A stretch of 64,000 bases of DNA from Ptiloglossa arizonensis. Taxonomy: Eukaryota; Arthropoda; Insecta; Hymenoptera; Colletidae. A program made the translations under genes and the position numbers. The notes under the pieces were generated by a model. It saw nothing but the letters and a program-made list of their open reading frames with translations. It was not told where the DNA came from and made no database searches. Of this stretch, positions 25,119 to 37,063 are shown one piece after another. Location: NCBI RefSeq assembly GCF_051014685.1, contig NC_135058.1, positions 7,602,811 through 7,666,810 on the forward strand, read 5' to 3'. The stretch's first letter is position 1. Every line of letters starts with the position of its first letter.

Positions 25119-27729
25119 TATAATCGTTTACTTTGTCTCGTTACCGAGTTATCATTTTTAACAGTTCGACACGGATCAATTGATTTTATTTGTTATTTAC
25201 CAAACAACGCTTCGTATCTCGTACATAATTTAAATAATTACTCGAATATACATTCGTATTCCTCTCAAAAAGTATTAATTCGTTTCATTGATTTAGTGTT
25301 AAATATTTCCAACAGCAACAATACGAACTGCTGCGACACAGAAATGGGTAATAATGGGTAAGAAAGTCGAGATAAGAGAAATTCTTCCTAGAAATCTTTT
25401 CGTTGTTACTTTCAAAAGCTAAATTTTCTCTCGAAATTGTGCTTGTAGTTTATAGAAAACCGTGCGTTAAAAGACCAAGTACTCGAAGCAACGGCACTTC
25501 TGAAAATCACCTCTAGCTTTCCGCGCGATTTATCGTAAAAATTGTTCAGAAAATTATACCCGATTTAAGATCGGACCGTGTTTCGTGTATCATCTTTCGA
25601 ACAGTATCTCGAACCCCCCCGTTACATCGATCACCGTTTAAAATTTTTAAACGAACCCTCGATTTTCGTTGGTAAAACTCTTCGTGCGTAAGCGTGATAT
25701 CAAAACGGAGAAAGATTTGTGCCATAAATGTGGAAAACTCCTCGCTCGGGCACACAATTTCACCGCACTAAATATCAGCTCCCCATTGAAAGGCCACAAA
25801 AGCAATACCATCGACGAACTTAAGATTTCGATCGAATAGTTCGATTGCCATTCGCTCGGTGAAATGAAAAGCTCCAATTTCTGTGGAAACTATCGAAGCG
25901 AGGCCATAACGTTAGCAACGCTCGCGCGATCGTTACCGTTCTTTCCGCACGGACCTATTCGAGCCGGTCCTTAAAATTCGCCTTATCCCAGGGGACCCGA
26001 TAGGGTTCGGGTCGAAGGGTAGTCCCTCGACTATCTAGAGCAACTCGAGGGCATTAGTCGACAAGTGCATTAGTCGGCATAACTCAGCCGCTATCACGAC
26101 GGTATGTAAATGGCTGAGTTGTTAGCTGGTATTCTGGGACGGAGATAACAATTTCTAGTTGGTAACATACGCTACGATAGATTCGGGATATTGTTCGCCG
26201 CGGTGAATCTCTACGAAGTTTTGCATAAGTGTACAGTTTGTAGTTCGGCAATGTCGAATATTGATTCTCGAAGGAGATTCTCTATTTCGGCACGGTAGCA
26301 TCGAAACCGGAACACTCTCCTCCGAATAAGCCGCTAATTAAAATCGCTAATTAACTACGCCACGGCCCGCTCGTGCTCCCGAAACGTCGATTTTAATCGA
26401 TCCGATCGATTTATTCGTCCCGAGGAAACGTAATTCGATGGAACGTTACCTTTCGAGTCCTCGGTTGTACATTCGGAGCAACTTTCCATGGCGGAAAGAA
26501 ACGTTCTATTAAGATAGCGATTTTACGTAAGCGTAAGTGGGTCGAAGAGTCTCAAGTGTATTTATTCGAAAACTTTGTATTTGCTTCCGCGAGCACCGGC
26601 TCTCCGCTAAATTTTTCAATTTTTAATCATCGCTCGCTGGTAATTCGCGTTAACCTTCTCGAAGTTGTACACTTGGAAAAGTTTCGAAATTGCGTCGGTC
26701 CGCGCGGTTTTATTTATTCATTTCACGCAACTTTCTCGTGCCGTGATTATATCGAGACGAGATTACGCGGACGAAAGAAGAAACACGAGATAGCGAACAG
26801 AGCCGGCCGTAATGTGTTGTCGTTGGGATCTGACCTCGAATCGGATCATCGTAGGGTGTACGTTTGCTTCTTCTGTCGCGGAATCCTTTTAGTTTCGACG
26901 TAAGTGAAAAATTTCCACGATGTATCAAAGATATTTCTCCGACACTGGCCAGCCGGTGTAACTTAAAACACCGACAGGCTACAGCGAGTGTCTGAAACGA
27001 CGCATTAGTTGCCCGTGGAAAGAAACTTCATAGAACCCCGTCTTGACTGGGGTTGGAAAATGGTTTTATGCAAGTTGCAAGAAAAGAGGCTTGCCAACTC
27101 CACTTGGGAAAAGGGCTTTGCTGCGGCGTCGGTTGCTTTCTTCGTTCGTCCGCTGCCTTTTTCTTTTCACCATCGGTTCTCGCTTCCGCGTTCTTCCTTC
27201 GTTTCCTTCGTCATCGTTCGACGACCTTCTTTTCGAAGCATTCCGCGGTACAACTGGCAAACTTTCCTTTCGGTGTATCAGAGAGCCGTCAGTGTGGCCA
27301 CAGACAATCGAACGATCCCCGTGTGCGTTACTCCGCTCAATTGTCCGCTAACTGTGCGTATTCGTTTTCGAATGTTTCGATAAAAGTGAACTTTCGATCG
27401 TGTCTTCTCGTTTTCTACTCGCTCGATATTCGGGTAGGGGTTTGCTCGAATCTCGAAACGAATCTTGAAACGTTTGTTAAAATTAGTACAATTTTTTTTT
27501 GCTAGAAGAATATTGTAATCTAGAAGATTTTGTGTTACAGAGTATTGTATTTAATTGATCGTAAAATAGTGCCTTATCTAATGTTTGGTCGGAGGTTACG
27601 TAACTTTTAAACACTCCGATTTTGCACAATATTTTCTCTACATTTGCTTTTTATAGCAAAGTTGTTTTTTTCGTCTGTTACCCTAGCGAGGTAACTCTTT
27701 TAAATGTAAATCGTAAAATAACCTCGATT

Positions 27730-27893
27730 CGAATACAATAGCATATTTCGTGTACCTATCGAGTAACTCTATTTTGAATTTACGTCGCCATGTGGATATC
27801 AAACTCGAGTCGAATGCAACAATACCGTATTCCATGTATCTGCAAACTAATTACATTTTGACTTTGCGTCGCCGTGTACATTTTAAACTCGAC
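27730..27893. repeat. Tandem duplication, 81-bp unit
   Basis: Two adjacent copies start cgaatacaat (27730) and cgaatgcaac (27811) and both contain a tt(t)acgtcgcc / tttgcgtcgcc block followed by a short stretch ending aaactcga. Copies are clearly related but diverged. No coding meaning is visible. Confidence 0.7.
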
Positions 27894-29094
27894 GTACGTG
27901 TCTCCTGTCTAACAAGTTACAGAGAGATATTGTTCGAGCCACGTTGGTTGCAAAATGTGTCTGACCATGGATAAATTCCCTTGCTCCCGTATGTTTCTCT
28001 TTCTCCCTGTCATGTTGGTCGCACGAGTGAATTTGACACATTCCGCCTGTGTCTCTTAATACGGATCCCATGATATTTGGAAAACCGTTTCTGCCGAAAG
28101 TTATTTAGCGTAACACTAGCTTCGAAACGGCGGACAACTTCGTCGACGCCTCCATTTAAGTTCTCCGGGCAACGGTATTCAACGTACGTTACAAAGGGAC
28201 TAAAATTCTTTTCCATATGTGAGATAAAAAGTTCCTTCGCGCGAGAAATTTTAAGGAAAATTTATTCAGACACCGGCGATACATTGTGCAGCGTCGCAAA
28301 CTACGGAGGAACAAGATAAGAAATAAATGCGCAAACTTTCATTTTTGAAAATCTGGCGAGCGGCAGAAAATTTATTTAAGGTTCGTTGGACGCGAAAACG
28401 ATTTATCGCATAGAATTTTACACAATCTACTCTACGAAAACTCGCATAGTTACCGATTGAAGAATCCTGTGAAAATACACTGACGTTTCCATTGACGACT
28501 CCATTCATCGTAGACAAATGTTCAACAGAAAATCGTTAGTTACGACAAAACCATCGAGCCGTGATAAACTCTCCTCTTTCCGGCTTGTAAATACCAAATA
28601 CTTCGTAATTCTCCAACTTTTTCAACGCGATTGCACTCCGTTAATTCGAAGTGCAATCGTTAAAACGACGTTGCGTTCAGCGCATCGTGAAATCTCTTTG
28701 TAATATATTTAACGCCAGCTAAACAACCTTTGCGCCAGACCCTCTTGTTTATTTAAATTTGACAAAGTTGCCCCTTTGCCTCGGGTTATCGGTCGCGCGG
28801 AAAAATATTCTTATTCAAGAATAAATTGCTCTCTGTATCGGATCGAACGATTAAACGAACATCGAGCGATTAAATAACGAAACGAATCGTCGATATTCGT
28901 GCTTGAAAATTTTCATGCGAGCAAAAAGTGTACAATTTCGCGCCTCGTCGAGATTCTCTTCGGACCGAAATAGATTCGAGAATCTCGAATATTTCAAAGA
29001 TCTCGGAAGTCTCGGAAATATTGAAACTTTTGACAAGTTCGACACTCGGGCTCGGTATCGTAACGATATCGAAGAATTTGCTCATCTCGAGCAA

Positions 29095-29724
29095 CTAGAT
29101 CGAAAGTATTGTCGATAAAATCTTGTTTTGCTCGTTTACTGGGTTGTCCGTTTTATCGAGATCTTCGACGATGCAAAGTGCTTCGAGATTCCGAAGAATT
29201 TGCAAGTCTTTCGGCAACACGTTCCGAGACTCGAGTGTATCTCGACTACGAGGGGCGTCGAAATGGATTAAAACAGGCCAGCCACTCGTAACCGAAGTTA
29301 CGTTCCGGGGAACGTTCTCGCTTATCACAATTCGTCGCCGAAGTATCGCAGTCGGCGAAGGCATCGACGGAAATTTCGTATCGAGTGGAAATCCCTTTGT
29401 CGGAATTGTTGGCTGGTCGAATGGCGGAACCGATAGCGGTTGCATTCCAGGCATCGGGGGTGGTTTTGTTCTATAAAAGTTGTCGGTCGAACCGAGCCAC
29501 TGACCGCGGCTCTCTCTTTCTCGGGTTTGCTTTAAGGAGGTCCGCGGGAAGCTCCGATAGTAATTGGAGACAAATAGAGAAAAGACTTCTGATAGCCCCG
29601 GTCGCAATGGCGGTGGTCCCGGTGGCCTCTCGTACGGGCGGTTGAGCGTTTCTTTAAAGGATATTGCCCGTGGCCCGCGCAACGGACCTCTCCGGCCGGA
29701 CAAAGAGACCGTGTTGATTCGGTT
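29095..29724 (-). other. Proline-rich open frame on minus strand, unassigned
   Basis: The minus strand is open from the stop at 29725-29727 to the stop at 29095, over 200 codons, without an early ATG. The peptide is unusual for this intron: it has a segment NRPYERPPGPPPLRPGLSEV, later FYRTKPPPMPGMQPLSV and then VPPFDQPTIPTKGFP and PSMPSPT, with an acidic-rich tail. Proline-rich low-complexity stretches of this kind occur in RNA-binding and scaffold proteins, but I recognise no domain. The first part sits in DNA whose base pattern (repeated CCN codons) differs from its surroundings. No strong acceptor or donor could be assigned. It may be an exon of a nested antisense gene, an old retrocopy fragment, or chance. 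Confidence 0.2.
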
Positions 29725-31039
29725 TTAACGAAGCTTCGGCCAGCGAGCGACGCGTTACCTCGTTTAACGAACCGATTATCAACGCCCGGGGGGAGACACT
29801 CGGTCGAGATATTCGGGACTATTCGATTAGACCGAACGCGACGCCCGATTTAGCGAATCGTTCGCGGTGACTATTTCCAGCGGGCGAGCAATTTCCAGAT
29901 GACGTCGGCAGACATCGCGCGGCACGGAATCGCTTCGAGGAACGCGTAATGTCTCTTAAAGTCTGGCATTCTCCTCGATAATGATATTCTCCTCTCGGAA
30001 GAATTACGCTCCTCGCGAAAATAGGATCGCTTCGATCCACTTCGGGTAACGCGCGAGAACGTTGTTGGTCGATTATAACGCAACGCGGAATTTCGATGGT
30101 TAAATTGATCGATTTCGATGTCACGGGACAGTGGAAACGCTACGGAATCGTAGTTACGCGAGGTATACCGATACAGCCGAAGGAAAGTTTTTCAAATGCA
30201 CTCCGCCGTGAGACAAGGCTCGAGTTACGAATAATGCAGTCCATTAGAAAGAATCTGATATATTCCGGCGGGTCGAGGTTATCGAAAAAATATAAAGTAG
30301 ACGGTGCGGATGTCGGGCGTAGCTTTCCCAACGGATTTCTCTCTTTCTCTCGAACGCGAACGAAAAGAAAATAGAAGAAGTCTGCGTTGTATTATACCTT
30401 GTACGCGCTCGTCCGTCGGAACTTGCGAACCGTTCGCGTTCTTCGTTCACCGATAAACTCGTTTCACGTCCGGTGCTTTTTCAACGAAATAATCACTGGC
30501 GACGTTAAGAGTATATCTTCTCCGAGCGTTCGAAACCAAGTTTGGAGAACGACGGATTTAATTGCCCTCGTCGCGATCGGTTATTACCAATTCTATTCGA
30601 TTTATCGAAGCTTTAAAATTCGTGGACGCGTAACTCGTCCCCTTGCGCTCTTCTCGTTCGCATCGAAGACAATATCGTGTATAATTTCGTTCGAAGTAAT
30701 AAAACTTCGCCAGAACTGTTTACCGTATCGTATCGAGCGTTTCGATATTTCTATCTCTTTGTACGCGTTCCTCCGCGACGTTCATTCGAGAAAGATATCG
30801 AGCCGATCGGTCTCCGATAGATCGCTCGACGAAACAGTTCAAACGGGTGGAATTTTCTAAAAAAAAAGAAAAATGTAGCGCTCCGCCGAAACGTTGAAAA
30901 CGTAGCGCGCAGCGAAAATTAGCCAGCGGCTGGAAAGCTCGTAATTAAGAAGACAGGAAAACAGACGAGAAGAGGAGAGGCGGGCGACGCTTTTCTCTTT
31001 CAAAATTTCCATTCCATTACCGTTCCCGGCTGGCAGGCC

Positions 31040-31430
31040 ACTGTCGCGGAATTCAAACGGGGTTAACAGCCCCGTTGTCACAATGTAGAACGAAATGGGG
31101 GTAAGTGGAGATGAAAGTAGACGATATTGTCACGTTCCAAACCGCGGCGTTATAAACGCCTTAACGTCCTTAATAAGCCTGTTGTAGCACCCAAGGATTA
31201 TTGGCCACGGTATTCTCAACCACCCCCTTCGTCTTTTCGGTCGCCGTTCCGCGGACGAAATTCGAGGGAAGTTAACGACACCGTTGCCAGGGATACAGTC
31301 GAGAACGGCGTTGGCAGCTTGTAAGAAGATGGAGCTTTAATAAAGACCGCTATAATATTAAAGGAGCGGATTGCCGGCACCGCATTGCGCCCGTACGAAT
31401 CACGCGACTCGCGCAAATGTCGCGCATTCT
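31040..31430. promoter_or_regulatory. Non-repetitive block with perfect hairpin, candidate regulatory DNA
   Basis: A perfect 7-bp stem (AACGGGG at 31056-31062, CCCCGTT at 31070-31076) encloses a ttaacag loop. The following 350 bases have few of the TCG/CGA background words and contain stretches such as ttataaacgcc, ttaataagcctg and attattggccac that look like clustered factor sites. There is no recognisable coding frame. Conservation is guessed from texture only. Confidence 0.25.
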
Positions 31431-31550
31431 CGTCTAATGTACCATCCCCTTGCTATTCGGTCGAATGTTTTTCAACGAGGAAACGTTTCTCGTAAGTTTC
31501 GCCACGTCGACCGACTCGTCGACTTAATATTTTCTCGTTCGTATATTTTT

Positions 31551-32020
31551 TAACGTTCGATATTCAATTCGAAACTCTCAGATTCTTATTTTTTCAGAGG
31601 GTGTTAATGATTTGCAACGCGTAGAAGCGTCACTGTCTTCTCTGTGTAAATAAAATTCGAGCAATTGTCGTGGAGTATTTCCTAACGTTCGATATTCGAT
31701 TCGAAAGTCTCAGATTCTTATTTTTTCAGAGGGTGTTAATGATTTGCAACGCATAGAAGCGAAACGTCACTGTCTTCTCTGTATAAACAAAATTCGAGAA
31801 ATTTCCGTGGAGTATTTATTAAGCCTCGATGCTCGATTTAAAAGTCTTGGGTAGTCAGTTTCGGTGTTAATGATTTTTATATTATTCGAAGCGAAGCATC
31901 GTCCCTGTCTCTGTATAAGAAACATACGAGCATTTATCGTGGAATATTTATTGGCATTCGATATTCAATTTCGTATTTTCAAGAGTGTTCACAATTTCGG
32001 TGAATTGCACGTAGAAATAC
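31551..32020. repeat. Tandem repeat, about 130-bp unit, four decaying copies
   Basis: Units start near 31551, 31683, 31819 and 31951. The first two are highly similar: taacgttcgatatt, then a pyrimidine tract ending in ttttttcagaggg, then gtgttaatgatttgcaacgc and a block ending in tggagtattt. The third and fourth copies are increasingly diverged. The first two copies each carry an acceptor-like pyrimidine tract plus CAG (31587-31597 and 31718-31728). No frame through the units is preserved. Confidence 0.8.
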
Positions 32021-33502
32021 GATTACAATGTTTATGTTAGCGGTTCTAATGACACGTAATCAGGATATCGCCGAGTACAAAGCTTCTAACCGGCGGAGGG
32101 GTTTATCGATTTCGTTGTGCTCAAAGTTACGTAATATTGTTAACTCTTCGCGGGCACGCCGGGTCTACGAAGGAACGGTCGATTTTTCGTTATCGAATCT
32201 GCCGAGCATCTCGAGGACTCGTAACCTCAAAAATCTCGAACCGAGAACTTCCATCGGATGGAATCGTGTTCGTGGTACCGCCGAAGAACTTATGAAAAAT
32301 TCAGGACGCGTTTTCCAAAAGTCTCGAGACGTCTAATGCTAAATTACGACGTGTCGGTCGGAGGGTCGGGAACCGCGCGACACCTGAAATTCAAATTAGA
32401 GACGGTAATCGCAGCTGTACGACGAACAGACCGACAGTTGCCGTCTTCGTTTGCTCGAGCGGTCCTCTTTCTGTTATCTAGCTCGCGTATTTTTCAAGAA
32501 AATTGGAAACTCGAGCCCCGTTATCTTCCACCGGAAACCTGGAAGTGGAAATCTTACGCGAGAAGTAGAAACCTCGACCCGAGGTTGATAAAAATTAAAC
32601 CAAGTACGGAGTAAGTACGCGAAAGAATTGAAATTTAATTTTCGATCGATTAAGAAGTAATATTCCCTCGTCGACGAGAGCCTCGATTATCGAACTCGAC
32701 GACGAGTTAACGACAAGTGATGAATAATTCGTTGTTCACGTTTGTTCGTTGAACAGAAATTTCACGAACCTAGCGGAGATGAAATCCATGGTACGAACGG
32801 GAAGCTCGTAGCAGAAAGATTCGAAACGCGCGTATACACTTGACCCTGATAACGCGCGTGAAAGGGATCGGCGCTTATCGGTTACGTACGGCTCTGCAGC
32901 GCGCAACAAAGGGACACTTTCGCGCTAGGGTACTCGGTTAAAAGTGTATTCTTTTTTTTTCTCTCCTCCTATACGTTCGTTATTAACGCTCGTGTCCCGT
33001 GTGTTAGGGTAATCGCGCTCTCGAGTCGGTCGCTGGAGATATCCCTCTTGATACTCGTATACCTTATGTTAATGTCTCCTCGCGCGAAGTGTGTCTCATT
33101 TATGGGTAGGCAGAGACACGAACGCGAGCGGACGCCGTTTCGCGGTTACGACGTCGTTACCGTATCGGTGTACACCGACGACGAAAGAGACTCGCGGTTT
33201 TAGAGGAGATTCAGCTCGCGAGGGACACGACTACCACTACGTTTATCCGAGCGTTAGGCTTACGGATAAATTAAGCGCGAAACGTTGCGAACGGAACGAT
33301 CTCTGCGGCGCTATTGCAAATCACTCGTAGCGCGTCTTTAGAAGACGACGATACGAGAAAAAAAGAAAATATTAGCTCAACGGAAATGTTCCATTGTGTT
33401 TTAAAGGTGGAGACTCGAGCGAAACGTTCAAATACAATGTAAAGTGATTTTTGGACTTTTTTTTTGTAAGGTAAAACCTCGATTAAATTTTTCGTTACTT
33501 TG

Positions 33503-33515
33503 CATATATATATAT
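33503..33515. repeat. Short (TA)n tract
   Basis: About six TA dinucleotides in tandem form a simple microsatellite. It lacks a core-promoter context. Confidence 0.7.
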
Positions 33516-33839
33516 TCTTTATTATTTTAAAACGTACAGTTTTTTCTTGTTACGATTCATCGACTCGACAGCGTAATACGAAACACTTGACCTGTTTTCT
33601 TGCGAACAATTTCGATTTGAGAAACACGAAGATATTAGTGCAAAGGAACCGCGAAATAATTTCAAACAAAGCGATATAAGACTCGCGAGAGTAATATACC
33701 GCGAGTATATTATTCCAATACCGTTATTAATATCTCTAAACGTCGAGATTAACGAAAGCTCGAGATTCCCAAGAGTAATTAATATCGCGATGCGAAAAAA
33801 TATGTATCATTGATTTTCATTCGACGTCGGTTTTAATCC

Positions 33840-34240
33840 GTTCGCCAAGACCGCCGCGTGTAGCGCTCTTCGAAACACCCCGATTATTATCGCTAATTAC
33901 CTCCTTCTAATTTTTGACTCTACACCGTGGAACGAAGTTGAATCATCGAAGCGGTGATTGACTTCGGCGCGGCGAAGTTCATAATACCACGGCCGGGAAC
34001 AAGGTAGCAAAACCAATTTAATTAATCCCCGCCGGGGTGAAACGATCTAATTAAAGGGCCGATTGGCGCGAATGTATCAACAAATGTGCACGTCGGGAGC
34101 GTCCGGAGTGGAAACCGTTAAGGACGAGCGCGGTGAAAAACGCAAAGCCCGCTTGAATAAATATTCGAACAGGTGTTCCGTACGAAACGGTACGCGTAAC
34201 GGTGAAATTGAAATCTCGCGAAGCGCGCGAATATCATGTT
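33840..34240. promoter_or_regulatory. Homeodomain-site-rich block, candidate enhancer
   Basis: Several TAATTA/ATTAA cores occur in otherwise GC-rich, non-repetitive DNA: cgctaattacctcc, caatttaattaatccccgcc and gatctaattaaagggcc. A perfect gccggg/cccggc-type symmetry is absent, but a short cccgccgggg palindrome lies beside one of the cores. There is no open frame of interest. The clustering suggests developmental enhancer DNA in the host intron, as an inference from motif texture. Confidence 0.3.
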
Positions 34241-34679
34241 AATGTTCAATCTCGCGCGGAAGTTTACGAACTCGGATGGATCCTTCTGTTCGAGAATTAA
34301 AATTTCGCTCGACGAGAACGAGGAGCGATCCCGTGTCGACCGCGAGTTTACCTACACGCTGGCTAATCGTTGATTTGAAATTTTTCTTCGTCTTGACGGA
34401 TCGTCCGGTTACGTAACGCAACCGTATTAATTAATTTGCGGTATATTGATATTACGCGGTCAACCACATCCGGACCTCGGTCAGCGTATAGTATACAATA
34501 TATACGCGTACACGCGTGTTGTAATCGAGTTACAGGTGCACGGTGCACACGACCGGGAAAAAGCGCATCGACGGAAACACATTATCGGCCGGTGGAAATT
34601 TATGCGCGCGATTTACCGCGTGCGAAAGTACGCGTTAACGAAGTTTTTAATCATACCGTTCCGTCGACGTCGTAAAGTA

Positions 34680-35260
34680 CCTAACTAACGGTGGACGGGG
34701 GCAGGTATCGCGAAATTTTGCATCGAAGTAGGACACTCGAGCGGGAATCGATAACGCGATAATCGGAAATATTTGTGGCGCCCGGGCGAGACCGAGGGGA
34801 TTCAATCGAAATAAATTAACTCGTCGAAGCGTTCGAGGCTTTCGAATATCCGACGAGATAAAGACGTGACGGTGCGGAGGGTAGCTGGCCGGAGAGGGAA
34901 ACGAGCCGGGCGCAATTAAAGGAATCGTTTTCGACGAGTCTTGCCCCGAGTCCTCGCTTTAATTATACGCCCACGCGACTTCGGGAAGGCGCGGAAAAGT
35001 GAAAGGAACGCGAACCGTTATAAGAAAGCGACCAGCACCGTGAGCGAGGAGAGCTACCGCTAACGAAAGAAGGGGATGAGCCGCCTCGGAGTAACGAGCG
35101 AACTCCTGCGGAACTACCGCCTCGTATAATCAATTAGAACTCTTGAACGAGTGAGATGGTAATGGAGTTGAGCTAAGTACAAACTGGAGCAAACTGGCAT
35201 CGACTCGAACGAACGTATCAACCGCCGCCTCCTATCGGCGTCGACGCTTTCGGTCTGTCC
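34680..35260. promoter_or_regulatory. GC-rich block upstream of a tandem repeat, candidate regulatory DNA
   Basis: The block is GC-rich with short homeodomain-like AT cores (gcgcaattaaagg, gctttaattatacgccc, aatcaattagaactc). It lacks a recognisable coding frame and stops sharply where the degenerate repeat at 35281 begins. It is recorded on composition and motif cores only. Confidence 0.25.
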
Positions 35261-35280
35261 ACTTGCGGGGTAACCCGAGA

Positions 35281-35740
35281 TCTTCGATGTCTTAAGGATT
35301 TATCGGGACTCGGTGTATCGTTTCGTTGCACGGATTCATTATCTTTGGGGCGTTACGATTTTTTACAAACGTTCAGATATTTTAAAGACGAGTAGTAGAT
35401 CGAGGATTAGTTGGGATCTCGTGTATCGAAGTACTGCATTGATTAATTATCATCTTTGGGGTATCACGATTTCTGACAGAAGAAATTGAATACTTCTACG
35501 GGGAAGGTTACCGTTGCTTCTGGTCGAAAATTTCGGTATCTTGAGGATTCGTATATCGCGTATCGTGATACTCAGGATTAGTTATTATTTCCGGTGTAAT
35601 AGGATTTGGAACATTCGAAGAGATTGAAGAGGACTTCCGTGACGTAAAATAACGTTATGCTATCCGAAATCTTTGATATCCAGAGGATTCATTGGGATAT
35701 TACATAAGCATTAGGTGGATCTTCTCGTTAAATTAAGACA
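35281..35740. repeat. Diverged tandem repeat, 109-140 bp period
   Basis: The block (a)tctt(t)gat(a/g)t..t(t)..aggatt followed by a gg.(a)ctcg(t)gtatcg and a catctttggggtatcacgattt-like segment recurs about four times. The aggatt anchors fall near 35295, 35404, 35544 and 35682. Unit length and sequence have drifted considerably, so the array is old. Confidence 0.65.
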
Positions 35741-36379
35741 TTAAGGACCAGAATTTCCAGTCTGTGATAATATAAAAGAAGATTCCGACCCGTTTATCAC
35801 CGTAGAAGGTACTTTTAGATAGACTTCGTTCTGGTGATTCCGGAATAGAAGATTTTACAGGGTAAAGTAATTACAAATAAAGTAATTGCTTCTAGCCTTT
35901 GAAATACCTTCGAGTATACTCTCTCGCTAATGTTTCTTTGAACAATTCCTTTAGAAATAAGTTTTATATTTTTCCCCTGTTATACTTGCATGTAAACGTG
36001 TACAGTTGTTGCTATTAAAGTCATCGTTATCAAAATTACTCTATTAGTAAGCGCCTGCGAACGACACGACCGAGGGAATAATAGACGCGAGAAGCGGATT
36101 ACCATCTTCGAGCGGAACGCTGCACAGAACGATTTCTGGAAGCTCGCGTGAAAGTGAACCGTGAATTCGAACTATCCGTGTATCGACACGTTGGCTGTTG
36201 TAGATGAGGGACCAGTGTTGTTTCAAGAACACTCTGAATCGGAAATGGTATTACTCGCTCGGTTGGTGGTTCGATTATCCACGACGAATGTTCCAATTTT
36301 ATCGAGAAGTGATTTTACATTTGTTTTATTTTTGTACTTTAAGTGATAAAATGTATTTCATATTCGCAGCCAATTAGCT

Positions 36380-36426
36380 CGGTATTACCCGCGACGAATG
36401 ACTATTGTTCGTCGCGAGTGATACCG
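36380..36426. repeat. Inverted repeat, 19-bp arms
   Basis: The arms 36380-36398 and 36408-36426 pair at 17 of 19 positions around a 9-base loop. The arm core is gcgacgaa/ttcgtcgc. It lies at the upstream edge of the composite repeat region and may be an end of one of its components. Confidence 0.75.
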
Positions 36427-36473
36427 ATTACCAGGTCTCACCACGTGGAGGTTGCTGCGAGCGGAGACCCGGA

Positions 36474-37053
36474 GGGAGATAGATGGAATCAAAGTTCCAT
36501 CGATCTCCCTCGATACGCGGTACAAACGAAATTACTAAACTCCAGAGATAGAAGGAAACAATGTTCCTTCGATCTCCTCGTTTAGTTCTGCCGAGCAATT
36601 ACATTGTGGAAAAATGAGGCAAAATTGGGAAAGACGCGACACGAACCGTGCAGTTGGTCCTACTAGGTCTATCCCGTTTCCCCTCCGTGGTTCCGATTCC
36701 AGAGAAAACGAACGACGCCTACCACTCCCCTAGAGGAGTGCCCCGTTTCTCCATCTTTACGACGAGAGGGTCTTATTTTGGAGACTTTCGCAGGGACCGG
36801 CAAAAATGCCTGCTCCTGTGCTCGCAACATGCCCCCTCTGGAAGCGGACACACCGGAAGAGACGGCGATAGACCGTTCGGACTACTTACACGGCCGGCCA
36901 CTTGCTTGTACAAGAAGCAGTGGTGACCGGACCGAGGAACGAGGAAGCGAGCAAAATTAAGCTAAAGATTCGATAATTGCTTGGCAGATCACACCCTTAA
37001 AACTAACTTATTCTAACTGCAGAGATAGAAGGAATCAATGTTCCTTCGATCTC
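36474..37053. repeat. Three dispersed copies of a 13-15 bp-stem hairpin
   Basis: Three related hairpins are visible: 36474-36488/36495-36509 (14 of 15 pairs), 36545-36557/36564-36576 (12 of 13) and 37022-37034/37041-37053 (12 of 13). Each has a six-base loop and arms of the type gagatagaaggaa. The single mismatch, A facing C, is in the same arm position in all three. The second and third hairpins precede the two tandem units that follow, so hairpin plus unit was duplicated together. Confidence 0.8.
36587..36988. mobile_element. Unit 1 of a tandem element with 15-bp terminal inverted repeats
   Basis: The unit starts with tctgccgagcaatta and ends with taattgcttggcaga, an inverted repeat with one mismatch. 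The interior shares long near-identical stretches with unit 2 (for example the cgcgacacgaaccgtgcag and gagacggcgat blocks). It looks like a non-autonomous terminal-inverted-repeat element or a palindrome-ended satellite. The predicted peptides of the two units agree only in part and change frame, so conserved coding is unlikely. No transposase or obvious target duplication is seen. Confidence 0.55.
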
Positions 37054-37063
37054 CTCGTTTAAT

